Origin: Pedobacter paludis
GTDB taxonomy: Bacteria; Bacteroidota; Bacteroidia; Sphingobacteriales; Sphingobacteriaceae
Length of the DNA stretch: 64,000 nt
Assembly: GCF_003173575.1 (NCBI RefSeq)
Contig: NZ_QGNY01000003.1
Coordinates: 62,001-126,000 of the forward strand
Reading direction: 5' to 3'
Shown: positions 50,378 through 61,196 of the stretch, in pieces
Layout of the letters: each line of letters begins with the position of its first letter
How positions within the stretch are numbered: position 1 is the stretch's first letter
Made by a program: the position numbers and the translations under genes
Notes under the pieces: generated by a model
Told to the model about the DNA's origin: nothing
Databases searched by the model: none
Seen by the model: only the letters and a program-made list of their open reading frames with translations

Positions 50378-53344
50378 CTACTCCACTATCAAAATCAAAC
50401 CTTTTCCCTTTTCTACAGAAATGGGTTCCCCATTTTTATAAACACCTGAACTCTGAAACTTATCAATTGCTGGTACCGAAATTTTTGCCTTACGCTCATC
50501 CAATCCTAATTTGCTCCAATCTATGGTTAAATTCACTTTAACATCGCTTTCTGCCCAGCTCGCAATGGCAATCATCGCTTTGCCTTGCTTTTTATAAACT
50601 GTAGCTAAAACCTTTGGATTATCGGTTTTAACAGGACAGTTATTGCTCCAGTAACCAATCATAGAAGAGCCCTTCATTCCGAAGTTGTCCCAAGCTTTCC
50701 AAAGTGGTTTTGGATCACTGCCTTCGCTCCAAGCTAACCGGCTCGTCATGCCATAAATCATTCCACGCCATTGATTCCCATCGTCCTGCAACATTTCACC
50801 CATTAAACCGAAAGGTATTCCGCTTACTTCAGTTAAAAAGAAATCTGGATTGTTTTTTTGGTAGTCGAAATATTCTCCAAACCAAAGGCGATTTAAATAA
50901 GGGAAATGCTCCATGTATAAAATGGCGCTATTATTAAAACCATCGCTTTTGTTGTACTGATTTGCAGAGTGTAAATCGATAATACCTGGATGCCCATTGC
51001 TTGTTAATACACGTTTAATCCGTTTCATGGTTACTCTATCAAAAGCAACATCATCAAGATAAACGCCATCAATCCCAACATTATTTGCCAACCAATTCAT
51101 ACCTTCAACATAATAATTGTGCCAGCGATTCATCCCACTGTTTATGATTGCAGCGTCTTTAATTTCCGGAACAAACCAAGCAGCGATGTAATTAGAATCC
51201 AAATGCTCTTGCAACCAGCTAAATCCGCCACCTTTTCCAGGAGAATATACCTCTGTGCCCAAACTTCTTAATGCAGGTAGTTCGTAGGCATGATTGGAAA
51301 GTTCGCGAACGGTATTATAAATTTTTACCTTTAAGCCTTTTGAATGTGCTTCATCAATATAGCTCTTCATTTTTTTCCATTCGATAAACGGATAATTGAT
51401 CCAAGGATTAATTGGTGTAGCATGATGAATATTTACAACTGTTGCTCCAGTAGCTTTGATAGAATCTAAATCGCCATATTTATGGTAAAAGCGGTTTTCC
51501 CATTGAAAATCGGTATCAATTAAATGGAACGGGGTAATCAATAAGTTGAAATTATAATAAAGCACATCGCCTTTTTTCATCGTTCTGGCGCCTGTAAAAT
51601 TATCGGCAAGCATTGAGCTTCCCTTGATGTTAATCTGGATTCCACCTTTATTTTCATTCCCCCAAGATTTCGGAAGTAGCAACGGCTTTTGTAAGTAGAA
51701 GTTTGTGTTGAGTGGGCGAACATAATTTTCATCCCTTAAATTGTAGTACAAGCCAGCATTTACATTGCCAACCCAAACAGCATCTTGATTTTTATGTGCT
51801 ACATCCCATTTCCACTTTACAGTATCTGGTCTAATTCCGCCCTTTTCGCCCAAACCCATTAAATATTTTGTCGAACCTTTTTCGAAGGGGATATGAAAAT
51901 CAACATTGCTAAAATCAACATCATTAAGCGCTGTAACTTTAACCACATAATGTACATAGCCATCAAATTCCAAACTGCCTTCTAAATCCATTTTAAGGTT
52001 AGCAGATGTATTAGTCGCTGTCCATTTTACCGTTCCAGCATCTTTATTCGTAATTTGAAAATTGCCCGGAACAAATTTTTCCTGCGTTTTAGGTGTATTG
52101 TAAAAATGGAAATGAATGGGTTCTGCCAGCAAATTGTTCGGCTTATCCGTATAAGCAGTCATCTCTGAATTAAAAAAAGTTTGAATCTGTTTAGGAAATC
52201 CATCAGCATTAATTTCGAACTTTCTTCCCAATAAGGATATTACGTTTCCCTCAACTGTTAAAGGTGTATAAGGTGCAACAACCGTGTTTTGTTGAGCTAG
52301 AGTAGAATTTAACCACGTTAATCGGGTTTGTTTATTTGGCGTTGCAACACCTGCATCAGCTAAAACATCATTCCCAATGGTTAGTTTAACATCAACCGCC
52401 TTTGTTTTTCCGTTGGCCTTAACATAGAATTTTCCATTGTACAACCCTGCTGAAGTATTCTTTGGAACATTTATAGTAATCCACAAAGCCTGAACTTGAC
52501 CAGAAGCAACGTTAACGACCTGCTTTAATGGCTTGTTATCGTAACTTGTTCCATCGGTATTTATGCAGTTAATGTATTTTGAAGCAATGGTTTTACCAGT
52601 TGATGTTTTTAAATCGCCGAAAGCTACCTCAACATTTTTTAAATTGGTTAATGCAAATACGCCTAGCTGAAACGCATAATTTTCGCCTTTGCTTGCGGAG
52701 CCTGTAAAAGTATTTGTTGCGCCCTTTTGTATCCATCGATAAGGCAAGTTCTTTAGCATTTTAATTGGGTACATCCTATCCTCCGGAAAGACAATAAACG
52801 ACTCGGCTTTATGTTTAGCTTTTAAGGCTTTTGTTTCCTTTGTGGTGGCAATAACCTCCATTGGATAAAAGGAATTAAAGGCATCGATAGATTGAATTTC
52901 GGTAACCACTGCATTTACAGGTGCTTCTTCGACGGCTTTTAACCAAGAACCTTCTCCGGCAACCGATTTTAAATATACTCCCTTTGGATAATTACTTTTT
53001 CCCTCATTTTTATAGGGCATGTAATAGATAAAATATTTACCTGCCACTTTGGTATTCAGGTAAATATCGGCAAGTTCCCTGGTTAAATTTAAGGCGACTG
53101 AGGGAATAACTTTTCCGTTGATATCTTGAACAATGATTCTTTTAAGCTCGGGATGTTCATCACGTCTACGCCAATCGATGCGCACATGGGCAATTTCCCC
53201 CTTGCCATTAAACTGGATTACCGCTCTATGGTTGCCCAAAGAATCTGGGTTCCAATCATTATTGCCATTGGTATATTTAAGAATTTGAGCACTAACCGAT
53301 AACTGGCAAAGCACTGTGATCAATAGAAAAAGCCTAAATTTCAT
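50378..53344 (-). CDS. large secreted glycoside hydrolase-like protein (DUF6067 type)
   Basis: The protein has 988 residues. A signal peptide ends near LSVSAQ. The N-terminal beta-sandwich region is followed by a TIM-barrel-like domain in the C-terminal half (TGATVVNIHHATPINPW; GVYLDDVAFDR; YWSNNCPVKTD) and a small beta domain at the end (ISVPAIDKFQSSGVYKNG). The Asp pair in YLDDVAFDR is a likely active-site element. Such proteins resemble glycosidase families around GH123/GH-like DUF6067. The substrate is unknown, and no SusC/SusD pair is near. Confidence 0.75.
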   Translation of the reverse strand: MKFRLFLLITVLCQLSVSAQILKYTNGNNDWNPDSLGNHRAVIQFNGKGEIAHVRIDWRRRDEHPELKRIIVQDINGKVIPSVALNLTRELADIYLNTKVAGKYFIYYMPYKNEGKSNYPKGVYLKSVAGEGSWLKAVEEAPVNAVVTEIQSIDAFNSFYPMEVIATTKETKALKAKHKAESFIVFPEDRMYPIKMLKNLPYRWIQKGATNTFTGSASKGENYAFQLGVFALTNLKNVEVAFGDLKTSTGKTIASKYINCINTDGTSYDNKPLKQVVNVASGQVQALWITINVPKNTSAGLYNGKFYVKANGKTKAVDVKLTIGNDVLADAGVATPNKQTRLTWLNSTLAQQNTVVAPYTPLTVEGNVISLLGRKFEINADGFPKQIQTFFNSEMTAYTDKPNNLLAEPIHFHFYNTPKTQEKFVPGNFQITNKDAGTVKWTATNTSANLKMDLEGSLEFDGYVHYVVKVTALNDVDFSNVDFHIPFEKGSTKYLMGLGEKGGIRPDTVKWKWDVAHKNQDAVWVGNVNAGLYYNLRDENYVRPLNTNFYLQKPLLLPKSWGNENKGGIQINIKGSSMLADNFTGARTMKKGDVLYYNFNLLITPFHLIDTDFQWENRFYHKYGDLDSIKATGATVVNIHHATPINPWINYPFIEWKKMKSYIDEAHSKGLKVKIYNTVRELSNHAYELPALRSLGTEVYSPGKGGGFSWLQEHLDSNYIAAWFVPEIKDAAIINSGMNRWHNYYVEGMNWLANNVGIDGVYLDDVAFDRVTMKRIKRVLTSNGHPGIIDLHSANQYNKSDGFNNSAILYMEHFPYLNRLWFGEYFDYQKNNPDFFLTEVSGIPFGLMGEMLQDDGNQWRGMIYGMTSRLAWSEGSDPKPLWKAWDNFGMKGSSMIGYWSNNCPVKTDNPKVLATVYKKQGKAMIAIASWAESDVKVNLTIDWSKLGLDERKAKISVPAIDKFQSSGVYKNGEPISVEKGKGLILIVE

Positions 53345-53492
53345 CTCGAATTTGTTTTAGGCTAATTTATACATAGGATTACTAAAAACAGTTATGTAAT
53401 GAAAAAATGAGACAAACGTTTGTTTAATTAGTTGATTGGCTCAGTATTCAATTTCTAAGGGATTCTTCACTGCATTCAGAATGACAGAAAAC

Positions 53493-53527
53493 AAAAAAAG
53501 TCCTGATCTTTCGAACAGGACTTTTTT
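53493..53527 (-). terminator. terminator of the ribosomal operon
   Basis: AAAAAAAGTCCTG, loop ATCTTTCGA, CAGGACTTTTTT: a perfect stem with T tails both ways, downstream of rplQ and facing the glycosidase gene's promoter side. Confidence 0.85.
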
Positions 53528-53538
53528 AAATTTTCACT

Positions 53539-53572
53539 AAGCCCTCTCCTTTGGGGAGGATTTGAGTGAGGC
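53539..53572. repeat. CTCTCC/GGGGAG palindromic repeat at the rplQ stop
   Basis: AAGCCCTCTCCTTTGGGGAG followed by GATTTGAGTGAGGCTT. It has the same build as 44862-44890. It ends directly at the rplQ stop codon; a CCCCT-TT-AGGGG relative sits just before the rpoA stop at 54176-54187. Confidence 0.55.
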
Positions 53573-54097
53573 TTATTCGCCTTTTTGTTCTTCAGTAGCA
53601 GGAGCTTCTTCAGCAGGAGCAACTTCTTCAGCAACTTCAGCTTTAGCTTCAGTAGCTTTAGGTGCAGCAGTAGTTTTACTTCTACCACGACGAGTTGTTT
53701 TCTTCTCTTCTTTAACTTCTACGTCTTTACCGTAAACTGTATTGTAATCTACCAATTCAATTAAAGCCATTTCAGCGTTATCACCTAAACGGTTGTTTAA
53801 TTTAATGATACGAGTATAACCACCTGGACGGTTTGCAACTTTCTCAGCAATTTCGCGGAATAAAATTGTTACTACTTCTTTATCTTGTAAATAAGCGAAC
53901 ACTGTACGACGAGAGTGAGTTGTATCATTTTTTGATTTAGTGATAATTGGCTCAACATAAGTACGTAAAGCTTTTGCTTTAGCTAAAGTTGTTGTAATTC
54001 TTTTGTGCAAAATAAGTGATGAAGCCATGTTAGCTAACATCGCCTTTCTGTGGCTTGCGGTTCTACCTAAGTGGTTTACTTTTTTACCGTGTCTCAT
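53573..54097 (-). CDS. rplQ: 50S ribosomal protein L17
   Basis: The protein has 174 residues. The core is typical L17 ([40 protein letters not shown]). After about residue 125 comes an Ala/Glu/Lys-rich tail ([16 protein letters not shown]) that is absent from the short E. coli form but usual in Bacteroidota. It is the last gene of the operon. Confidence 0.95.
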   Translation of the reverse strand: MRHGKKVNHLGRTASHRKAMLANMASSLILHKRITTTLAKAKALRTYVEPIITKSKNDTTHSRRTVFAYLQDKEVVTILFREIAEKVANRPGGYTRIIKLNNRLGDNAEMALIELVDYNTVYGKDVEVKEEKKTTRRGRSKTTAAPKATEAKAEVAEEVAPAEEAPATEEQKGE

Positions 54098-54196
54098 TGT
54101 TTTTTAATTGAGTGTATACCGTCTCTGTATTGAGGGAATTATACACTATGAAAAATTATGTTAATTTTTCTAAGTCCCCTTTAGGGGATTTAGGGG

Positions 54197-55189
54197 TTAC
54201 TCTTCGTCTAATTTAAATTTAGACAGGTTCATACCGAATGATAAACCTTTTGATTTTACAAGTTCCTGTATCTCTGTTAAAGATTTTTTACCAAAGTTTC
54301 TGAATTTTAACATATCAGCAACGTCGTAAGAAACCAAATCAGCTAAAGTACGGATATCAGCAGCTTTTAAGCAGTTTAATGCTCTAACTGAAAGATCCAT
54401 ATCAACTAATTCAGTTTTAAGGATTTTACGCATGTGTAAAATTTCCTCATCAACTTCTTTAGTTTCTTCTTTTGCTTGAGATTCTAACACTAGGTTCTCA
54501 TCAGAGAATAACATAAAGTGTTGGATAAGAATCTTAGCCGCTTCTTTTAATGCTTCTTCCGGATGAATTGAACCATCTGTAGAAATATCCAATACCAATT
54601 TCTCATAATCCGTTTTTTGTTCAACACGGAAGTTTTCAATTGTGTATTTTACGTTTTTCATTGGAGTGTAGATCGAATCGATAGCGATAACACCTACAAC
54701 TGCATCAGCAACTTTATTTTCTTCAGCAGGAACATAACCACGACCTTTATTGATCGTTAATTCCACTTCTAAAGTAACAGATTTATCCATGTTGCAAATA
54801 ACATGCTCAGGGTTTAAAACTGTAAAGTTGTTAGAGAATTTAGTAATATCACCAGCTTTGAACTGATCTTGACCGTTTACAATGATGAAAACTTTTTCAG
54901 CATCACCAGAATCACCAGTTTTTTTGAAACGTACTTGTTTCAAGTTCAAAATGATATCAGTTAAATCTTCTACAACACCTTTCATGGTAGAAAACTCATG
55001 AGAAACGCCTGAAAAACGAATAGTAGTAATAGCATAACCTTCTAACGAAGAAAGTAAAATTCTTCTTAAGGCATTACCAATTGTTACACCGAAACCGGGC
55101 TCTAAAGGACGAAATTCAAATATGCCATCGAAATCAGTTGATTTCTGCATGATCACTTTGTCTGGTTTCTGAAATGCTAAAATTGCCAT
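54197..55189 (-). CDS. rpoA: RNA polymerase alpha subunit
   Basis: The protein has 330 residues. The N-terminal dimerisation domain has [20 protein letters not shown]; the C-terminal domain has the helix-hairpin-helix [20 protein letters not shown] and [19 protein letters not shown] region (here [13 protein letters not shown]). It nucleates polymerase assembly. It lies between rpsD and rplQ, as in other bacteria. Confidence 0.97.
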   Translation of the reverse strand: MAILAFQKPDKVIMQKSTDFDGIFEFRPLEPGFGVTIGNALRRILLSSLEGYAITTIRFSGVSHEFSTMKGVVEDLTDIILNLKQVRFKKTGDSGDAEKVFIIVNGQDQFKAGDITKFSNNFTVLNPEHVICNMDKSVTLEVELTINKGRGYVPAEENKVADAVVGVIAIDSIYTPMKNVKYTIENFRVEQKTDYEKLVLDISTDGSIHPEEALKEAAKILIQHFMLFSDENLVLESQAKEETKEVDEEILHMRKILKTELVDMDLSVRALNCLKAADIRTLADLVSYDVADMLKFRNFGKKSLTEIQELVKSKGLSFGMNLSKFKLDEE

Positions 55190-55274
55190 TTATATTTTTT
55201 TAAATTCGTTATTGAATATATAGTAACATGAAAAAAGTTAATTACCCTTTTGAGGTAATTAACTAGATCATTTA

Positions 55275-55883
55275 TTACTTTGAGTATAACTCGATGATTA
55301 AGTTTTCCTTAATGTTCTCTGGAATCTCGTCGCGTTGAGGATAAGTTAAGAACTTACCTGTTAACTCGCTAGCATTCCACTCCAACCAAGCAAATTTGTT
55401 AATTGTTCTGCCTGCAACTGAGTTACTAATTGATTCTAATGATTTTGATTTCTCACGAACCGCAACTACATCACCAGCTTTTAACTGATATGAAGGGATA
55501 TTTACAACTTCACCATTCACGGTTACGTGTTTATGGCTAACTAACTGGCGTGCACCAGAACGGGTTGTTGCAATACCTAAACGGTATACTGTGTTATCTA
55601 AACGTGCTTCTAATAATTGAAGTAAGTTATCACCTGTGATACCTGCACGTGAAGATGCTTTTTTAAACAAGTTACTGAACTGCTTTTCTAATACACCATA
55701 AGTATATTTTACTTTTTGTTTCTCCATTAACTGGATTGCATACTCAGATTGTTTTCCTCTTCTTTTTGATGAGCCATGTTGCCCAGGAGGATAATTTTTT
55801 CTGTCTAACACTTTATCAGGACCGAAGATTGGTTCTCTGAATTTACGTGCGATTTTACTTTTTGGGCCTGTATATCTTGCCAT
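55275..55883 (-). CDS. rpsD: 30S ribosomal protein S4
   Basis: The protein has 202 residues. Its N-terminal region ([18 protein letters not shown]) lacks the four-Cys zinc finger, so it is the C-minus form. The S4 RNA-binding domain is [20 protein letters not shown]. It starts 16S assembly and is often an operon autoregulator in bacteria. Confidence 0.96.
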   Translation of the reverse strand: MARYTGPKSKIARKFREPIFGPDKVLDRKNYPPGQHGSSKRRGKQSEYAIQLMEKQKVKYTYGVLEKQFSNLFKKASSRAGITGDNLLQLLEARLDNTVYRLGIATTRSGARQLVSHKHVTVNGEVVNIPSYQLKAGDVVAVREKSKSLESISNSVAGRTINKFAWLEWNASELTGKFLTYPQRDEIPENIKENLIIELYSK

Positions 55884-55944
55884 TTTTTTCTGTTTTTAAA
55901 GTATCATCCAACCTGTAGCCGGAGATTCTTAGCTTTAAAATTAA

Positions 55945-56334
55945 TTAAACTCTTCTCTTTTTAGGAGGACGACATCCGTTGTGTGGAAGTGGAGTAATAT
56001 CTTTAATAGATAAAACTTCAATACCTGCTACTTGTAAAGTTCTGATTGCAGATTCACGACCTGAACCTGGCCCTTTTACAAATACTTCAACTTTACGTAA
56101 ACCTAAGTCAAACGCTACTTTACCGCAATCTGAAGCTGCTTGACCAGCTGCATAAGGCGTATTCTTTTTAGAACCTTTAAAGCCCATTTTACCAGCTGAA
56201 GACCATGAAATGGTTTGTCCGCTGTTGTTTGTTAAGGTAACGATGATGTTGTTGAAGGTAGCATTGATATGAGCCTGACCAACAGACTCGATTACAACGA
56301 TACGTTTTTTGGTTACTTTTTTACTCTTAGCCAT
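55945..56334 (-). CDS. rpsK: 30S ribosomal protein S11
   Basis: The protein has 129 residues: [33 protein letters not shown] and the end [17 protein letters not shown] are standard. It is part of the 30S platform. The spacer to rpsM holds an inverted-repeat element. Confidence 0.97.
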   Translation of the reverse strand: MAKSKKVTKKRIVVIESVGQAHINATFNNIIVTLTNNSGQTISWSSAGKMGFKGSKKNTPYAAGQAASDCGKVAFDLGLRKVEVFVKGPGSGRESAIRTLQVAGIEVLSIKDITPLPHNGCRPPKKRRV

Positions 56335-56344
56335 TTTTGCTTTT

Positions 56345-56465
56345 AGATTTAGATGTGAGACTTGAGATATGAGCTTTTCTCTACCACGGCACTCAGCATC
56401 CTATTTTTTATCTTTTTAATCCAGATTTGAGGTAAGTATAAGATATGGTTCTCACATCTAAATCT
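56345..56465. repeat. 16-bp inverted-repeat element inside the ribosomal operon
   Basis: AGATTTAGATGTGAGA (56345-56360) and TCTCACATCTAAATCT (56450-56465) are perfect complements around 89 bases. Inside and beside the arms, variants of GAGATATGAG and CTCATATCT recur. It fills the otherwise short rpsM-rpsK spacer and must be transcribed with the operon. Confidence 0.75.
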
Positions 56466-56484
56466 CACAACTCATATCTATCAA

Positions 56485-56862
56485 TTATTTAGTAGCTTTT
56501 TTCTTGTTAGCAACTGTTTTTCTCTTACCCTTACGAGTACGTGAATTGTTTTTAGTACGTTGACCACGAGAAGGTAAACCTTTTCTGTGACGTAAACCGC
56601 GGTAACAACCAATATCCATTAAACGTTTGATGTTTAACTGAACCTCTGAACGTAAAGCACCTTCTACTTTAATTTCATCGTTAATCATTGTACGGATTGC
56701 TGATAACTCATCATCAGACCAGTCTTGTACTTTTTTGTTTACATCGATTCCTGCAGTATTTAAAATACGTTGTGCAGTTGTTTTACCTATACCGTAGATA
56801 TAAGTTAAACCAATCTCTCCTCTTTTGTTTCTTGGTAAATCAATACCTGAAATCCTTGCCAT
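56485..56862 (-). CDS. rpsM: 30S ribosomal protein S13
   Basis: The protein has 125 residues: [39 protein letters not shown], and a Lys-rich tail. It sits in the 30S head and contacts the 50S subunit and tRNA. Confidence 0.97.
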   Translation of the reverse strand: MARISGIDLPRNKRGEIGLTYIYGIGKTTAQRILNTAGIDVNKKVQDWSDDELSAIRTMINDEIKVEGALRSEVQLNIKRLMDIGCYRGLRHRKGLPSRGQRTKNNSRTRKGKRKTVANKKKATK

Positions 56863-56931
56863 ATTTATTTATCTTTTGAAGTAACTCCGAACGGCGGGCC
56901 ACCGTTGTACGGTACATTACAATATTTTTAA

Positions 56932-57048
56932 TTACCCTTGACGTTGTTTGTATTTAGGATTTTTCTTGTTAATTACGTAAAGTTTACCTTTACGGCGAAT
57001 AATCTTACAATCAGCGCTACGTTTTTTAATTGATGATCTAACTTTCAT
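56932..57048 (-). CDS. rpmJ: 50S ribosomal protein L36
   Basis: The protein has 38 residues, [20 protein letters not shown] to KYKQRQG. Only one Cys remains of the CxxC...C...H zinc site, so this is the zinc-free form. It starts 1 base after the infA stop. Confidence 0.93.
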   Translation of the reverse strand: MKVRSSIKKRSADCKIIRRKGKLYVINKKNPKYKQRQG

Positions 57049-57049
57049 T

Positions 57050-57268
57050 TTATTTATATCTATAAGTGATGCGACCTTTTGTTAAATCATACGGCGACAT
57101 CTCTAATTTTACTTTATCCCCAGGAAGAATCTTGATGTAGTGCATCCTCATCTTACCTGAAATGTGCGCAATAATCTCATGTCCGTTCTCGAGTTCAACT
57201 CTAAACATCGCATTTGATAATGCTTCTCTTATTACTCCGTCTTGTTCAATTGAGGCTTGTTTAGCCAT
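57050..57268 (-). CDS. infA: translation initiation factor IF-1
   Basis: The protein has 72 residues and an S1/OB fold: [39 protein letters not shown] and [16 protein letters not shown]. It binds the 30S A site during initiation. It lies between map and rpmJ. Confidence 0.97.
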   Translation of the reverse strand: MAKQASIEQDGVIREALSNAMFRVELENGHEIIAHISGKMRMHYIKILPGDKVKLEMSPYDLTKGRITYRYK

Positions 57269-57339
57269 ATTTTATTGATTGTTACTTAATTAGCTGCTTC
57301 TAAACAGGGTTGCAAAATTAAATAAAAATTTTTAATTTT

Positions 57340-58125
57340 TTATTTTTTTTGTTGTAAAACTTCTTCTATTATAGAAAACGTTGATAGAACGTCTGCTTTG
57401 CCCTTTTTTATTGCTATTGTGTGCTCAAAATGTGCTGATGGCTTATTGTCTTTACTGGTTACCGTCCATCCATCACTATGAAAATTAATACCTGCAACGC
57501 CTGCATTAACCATTGGTTCAATTGCGATTACCATTCCTTCTTCAAGTTTTGGCCCGCTACCACGTTTTCCATAATTCGGAACCTCAGGTTTTTCGTGAAG
57601 CTTTATTCCAACACCGTGTCCAACAAGTTCTCTTACTACACCAAATCCATTTGCCTCTGCGTATTGTTGAACAGCAAAGCCGATATCTCCGGTACGCATG
57701 CCTACAACTGCTTTTTCTATACCTAATTCCAGGCAACGCTTGGTAACTTCAATCAGTTTTTGTTTTTCTGCATCTACCTCACCAATGGAGAAAGTATAAG
57801 CCGAATCGCCAAAATAATTGTTTTTAATTACCCCACAATCAACCGAAATTAAATCACCCTCCTGGATTACATATTTGCTTGGAAAACCATGAACAACTTG
57901 TTCGTTCGGTGAAATACATAAAGAGTATGGAAAGCCGTTATAGTTTAAAAATGCTGGAATTGCTCCGTGATCACTAATAAACTCATAAGCTAACTTATCC
58001 AACTCATTTGTTGTTATGCCTGCCTTAATTACTTTTGCCACCTCGGCCAAAGTTTTAGAAACAAGTAAAGAACTTTCTCTTATTAACTCAACCTCTTCAA
58101 GAGATTTGTAATAAATTTTAGACAT
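57340..58125 (-). CDS. map: methionine aminopeptidase, type I
   Basis: The protein has 261 residues. The metal ligands are Asp in ISVDCGVI, Asp in FGDSAYTF, His in VGHGVGIKLHE, Glu in AIEPMVN, and Glu in FEHTIAI. It removes N-terminal Met from new proteins. Between secY and infA, the usual spc-operon place. Confidence 0.96.
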   Translation of the reverse strand: MSKIYYKSLEEVELIRESSLLVSKTLAEVAKVIKAGITTNELDKLAYEFISDHGAIPAFLNYNGFPYSLCISPNEQVVHGFPSKYVIQEGDLISVDCGVIKNNYFGDSAYTFSIGEVDAEKQKLIEVTKRCLELGIEKAVVGMRTGDIGFAVQQYAEANGFGVVRELVGHGVGIKLHEKPEVPNYGKRGSGPKLEEGMVIAIEPMVNAGVAGINFHSDGWTVTSKDNKPSAHFEHTIAIKKGKADVLSTFSIIEEVLQQKK

Positions 58126-58154
58126 CCATCTTTGGTTTTGAATGAGTGAATCTT

Positions 58155-58191
58155 GAATGATTGAATAGTCTTAACTAAACTTCAATCATTC
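58155..58191. repeat. 11-bp inverted repeat in the secY-map spacer
   Basis: GAATGATTGAA (58155-58165) and TTCAATCATTC (58181-58191), flanked by further GAATGAGTGAAT and TTCAAAATTCAAT variants. A word-like inverted repeat like those at 56345-56465 and 62248-62298. Confidence 0.65.
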
Positions 58192-58218
58192 TAATATTCA
58201 AAATTCAATAATTTTAAA

Positions 58219-59559
58219 TTACAACGCCGCGTTGCTACTTGCCGCAGGAACTCCTGTTCTACCAGTAACTCTGCCCGTTTTCATTAAACCATCGTAATGA
58301 CGCATTAATAGATAACTTTCGATTTGTTGTAAAGTATCTAAAACTACACCCACTAAGATTAATAATGACGTACCTCCAAAGAAATGAGCAAACTCTTGTT
58401 TAATACCAAATTTAACAGCAAGAGAAGGCAATATTGCTATGATCGCTAAAAATACCGCACCTGGGAAAGTGATTTTTGAAATTACATCATCAATAAAAGT
58501 TGATGTTGCAAAACCCGGTTTAACACCTGGAATAAAACCACCATTTTTCTTCATATCATCACTCATTTGAGTAGGATTTACTGTAATTGCAGTATAGAAG
58601 AAAGTAAATGCGATAATTAAAAATGCGAAAGTTAAGCTATATGCCAACGATGTAGTATTGCTAAATTGAATTAACCATGAACCTTGCAACGAAGGAACAA
58701 ATTGCATTAAAGCACCTGGTATAAACATTAACGCCTGAGCAAAAATGATTGGCATAACACCTGCAGCATTAACCTTTAAAGGAATGTACTGACGAACACC
58801 ACCAAACTGGCGGTTACCAACTATTTTCTTAGCGTATTGTACAGGCACCTTACGTACACCTTGAACAATTAAAATGGTAAACATTACAACTGCAAACAAA
58901 GCAACAATCTCTAAAACTAATGCAACCGGGCCACCACCTTCACTAGATGAACCTACACGGGCACTAAATTCTTGACTAATTGCAACTGGTAAACGAGCAA
59001 TAATACCAACCATGATGATTAGTGATGTACCGTTGCCAATACCTTTATCGGTAATTTTTTCGCCTAACCACATTACAAATAATGTACCTGCCGTTAATAC
59101 AAACGTAGATAACACCAAGAATAAAGTATTTGGCAATAAAATAGCTTCTGCCGGAACTTGAGTTTTAACGTAACCTACAGATTGAACGATTGTGATCGCT
59201 ACCGTTAGGTAACGCGTAATCTGGTTCATTTTTTTTCTACCACTTTCGCCTTCTTTTTGCATTTTTTGGAAAGAAGGAACAGCAATACCCAATAGTTGCA
59301 CCACAATTGATGCAGAGATATAAGGCATTACCCCCAAAGCCAAGATAGACACACGAGAGAAAGAACCCCCAGCAAACATATCTAGTAAGCCTAAGATTCC
59401 TGATTTTTCGTTATTGCCTAAAGCTGTTGGATCTACACCTGGTAAAACCACGTGAGATACGAAACGGTATACCAAAAGAATTAAGAGCGTAAACAAGATA
59501 CGCTCTTTTAATTCCTGAATTTTCCAGATATTACTTAAAGTAGTAAATAGCTTCTTCAT
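58219..59559 (-). CDS. secY: protein translocase subunit SecY
   Basis: The protein has 446 residues and ten membrane helices. It has LLGLLDMFAGGSFSRVSILALGVMPYISAS-type plug/TM2 sequence (seen as GGSFSRVSILALGVMPYISA) and PTQMSDDMKKNGGFIPGVKPG for the cytoplasmic loop. It forms the SecYEG channel in the inner membrane. Located after rplO, as usual. Confidence 0.97.
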   Translation of the reverse strand: MKKLFTTLSNIWKIQELKERILFTLLILLVYRFVSHVVLPGVDPTALGNNEKSGILGLLDMFAGGSFSRVSILALGVMPYISASIVVQLLGIAVPSFQKMQKEGESGRKKMNQITRYLTVAITIVQSVGYVKTQVPAEAILLPNTLFLVLSTFVLTAGTLFVMWLGEKITDKGIGNGTSLIIMVGIIARLPVAISQEFSARVGSSSEGGGPVALVLEIVALFAVVMFTILIVQGVRKVPVQYAKKIVGNRQFGGVRQYIPLKVNAAGVMPIIFAQALMFIPGALMQFVPSLQGSWLIQFSNTTSLAYSLTFAFLIIAFTFFYTAITVNPTQMSDDMKKNGGFIPGVKPGFATSTFIDDVISKITFPGAVFLAIIAILPSLAVKFGIKQEFAHFFGGTSLLILVGVVLDTLQQIESYLLMRHYDGLMKTGRVTGRTGVPAASSNAAL

Positions 59560-59567
59560 TTAATATT

Positions 59568-60014
59568 TTACAATTTTACAATTGAACCACCTGCAGCTTC
59601 AATAGCTTTTTGTGCGGTTGCAGAAAACGCATGTGCTGTAATATCTAATTTTGCTTTTACTTCACCACGACCTAAGATTTTTACTAAGTCGTTTTTAGAA
59701 GCTAAACCATGCTGTTGCAAAGCAGCAAAATCGATTGTTGTTAAGCTAAATTTATCAGCTAAGTTTTGTAAAACATCTAAGTTTACACCTACATATTCTG
59801 TACGGTTAATTGGTTTGAAACCAACTTTAGGCACACGACGTTGTAAAGGCATTTGACCACCTTCAAAACCGATTTTGGTTTTGTGACCTGAACGAGAACC
59901 CGCACCTTTGTGACCACGAGTTGAAGTTCCACCACGACCTGAACCAGTACCACGACCAATTCTTTTACTGTTTTTAACTGAACCTTCTGCAGGTTTTAAA
60001 TTACTTAAATTCAT
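59568..60014 (-). CDS. rplO: 50S ribosomal protein L15
   Basis: The ATG at 60014 gives 148 residues ([20 protein letters not shown]); an upstream start at 60059 adds 15 non-conserved residues. The Gly/Arg-rich N-terminal arm [20 protein letters not shown] is typical. It stabilises 23S rRNA. Confidence 0.95.
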   Translation of the reverse strand: MNLSNLKPAEGSVKNSKRIGRGTGSGRGGTSTRGHKGAGSRSGHKTKIGFEGGQMPLQRRVPKVGFKPINRTEYVGVNLDVLQNLADKFSLTTIDFAALQQHGLASKNDLVKILGRGEVKAKLDITAHAFSATAQKAIEAAGGSIVKL

Positions 60015-60117
60015 TTTTTTGAATTTGTGTTGCCCTTCGCTTTCACTAAACAGGTACAACGATTAAACATATATAAAGGTAGTATGGAATGTTTCCCCTA
60101 CTACCTTCAAATAATTA

Positions 60118-60297
60118 CTAGATACTTTCGATTGCGATTAAATGATTCACTTTGCGAATCATTCCAATGATTTGTGGAGTAGCCTCAACTTCTACACTTT
60201 GGTTCATTTTTGATAACCCCAAAGCTTGAACAGTTCTTTTTTGGCGTTCGCTTCTATCGATAATACTTTTTACCTGTGTTATTTTGATCTTAGCCAT
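60118..60297 (-). CDS. rpmD: 50S ribosomal protein L30
   Basis: The protein has 59 residues, MAKIKITQVKSIIDRSERQK to VNHLIAIESI. This is the compact ferredoxin-like L30 fold. It fills the gap between rpsE and rplO; the start is 4 bases after the rpsE stop. Confidence 0.95.
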   Translation of the reverse strand: MAKIKITQVKSIIDRSERQKRTVQALGLSKMNQSVEVEATPQIIGMIRKVNHLIAIESI

Positions 60298-60301
60298 GAT
60301 A

Positions 60302-60820
60302 TTATCCGTTAAATACTTTGTTTAAATCTATACCACGAGTTTGAGCTACTGTATAAGCATCACGCATTTTCGTTAATGCATCAACAGTTGCTTTTACCAC
60401 GTTGTGCGGGTTAGATGAACCTTTAGATTTTGCTAATACGTTATGAACGCCAGCACTTTCTAAAACTGCACGCATTGCACCACCTGCAATTACACCTGTA
60501 CCTACTGCTGCTGGTTTGATTAAAACAAAACCACCAGAGAATTTACCGATTTGCTCGTGAGGAACAGTACCGTTTAAAATTGGAACTTTAACCAAGTTCT
60601 TTTTAGCATCATCCACACCTTTAGCGATTGCTTCAGTTACCTCTTTCGCTTTACCTAAACCGAAACCAACAACACCGTTTTCATCTCCAACAACAACAAT
60701 TGCTGAGAAGCTGAAAGTACGACCACCTTTGGTTACTTTGGCAACACGTTGTATACTAACCAAACGATCCTTTAATTCGATATCGGTGGTTTTTACTCTT
60801 TTTATATTGATAGTTGACAT
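60302..60820 (-). CDS. rpsE: 30S ribosomal protein S5
   Basis: The protein has 172 residues. The RNA-binding S5 N domain has [20 protein letters not shown] and [10 protein letters not shown]; the C domain has [20 protein letters not shown]. It acts in decoding accuracy. Confidence 0.97.
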   Translation of the reverse strand: MSTINIKRVKTTDIELKDRLVSIQRVAKVTKGGRTFSFSAIVVVGDENGVVGFGLGKAKEVTEAIAKGVDDAKKNLVKVPILNGTVPHEQIGKFSGGFVLIKPAAVGTGVIAGGAMRAVLESAGVHNVLAKSKGSSNPHNVVKATVDALTKMRDAYTVAQTRGIDLNKVFNG

Positions 60821-60837
60821 CTTACTTTTTCTTCAGA

Positions 60838-61191
60838 TTAAAATACTAAACCAGCTTCGCGAGCACCTTCTGCTAACGATTTAACACGACCGTGATATAA
60901 ATAGCCGTTTCTATCGAAAACAACTTCTTTAACACCAGCTGCAATTGCTTTTTCAGCAACTAATTTGCCAACCGCAACTGATTGGTCACTTTTGTTTCCA
61001 GTTCCTGCAAAATCTTTCGATAATGAAGACGCTGAAGCTATTGTTGTACCGGTTACATCGTTAATTACCTGAGCATAAATCCCTTTATTGCTTCTATAAA
61101 CAGATAACCTTGGGCGTTCTTCCGAACCAGTAAGTCTTTTTCTGATCCCTTTTTTAATACGATCTCTTCTTGATAATTTTTTACCTGCCAT
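60838..61191 (-). CDS. rplR: 50S ribosomal protein L18
   Basis: The protein has 117 residues: [28 protein letters not shown], and the end [20 protein letters not shown]. It binds 5S rRNA. Confidence 0.97.
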   Translation of the reverse strand: MAGKKLSRRDRIKKGIRKRLTGSEERPRLSVYRSNKGIYAQVINDVTGTTIASASSLSKDFAGTGNKSDQSVAVGKLVAEKAIAAGVKEVVFDRNGYLYHGRVKSLAEGAREAGLVF

Positions 61192-61196
61192 GATTA

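Noticed and set aside
53476..53688. Leu/Lys-rich 70-codon frame at the end of rplQ
   Set aside because: It is the low-complexity Ala/Glu tail of rplQ read in another frame, plus the terminator.
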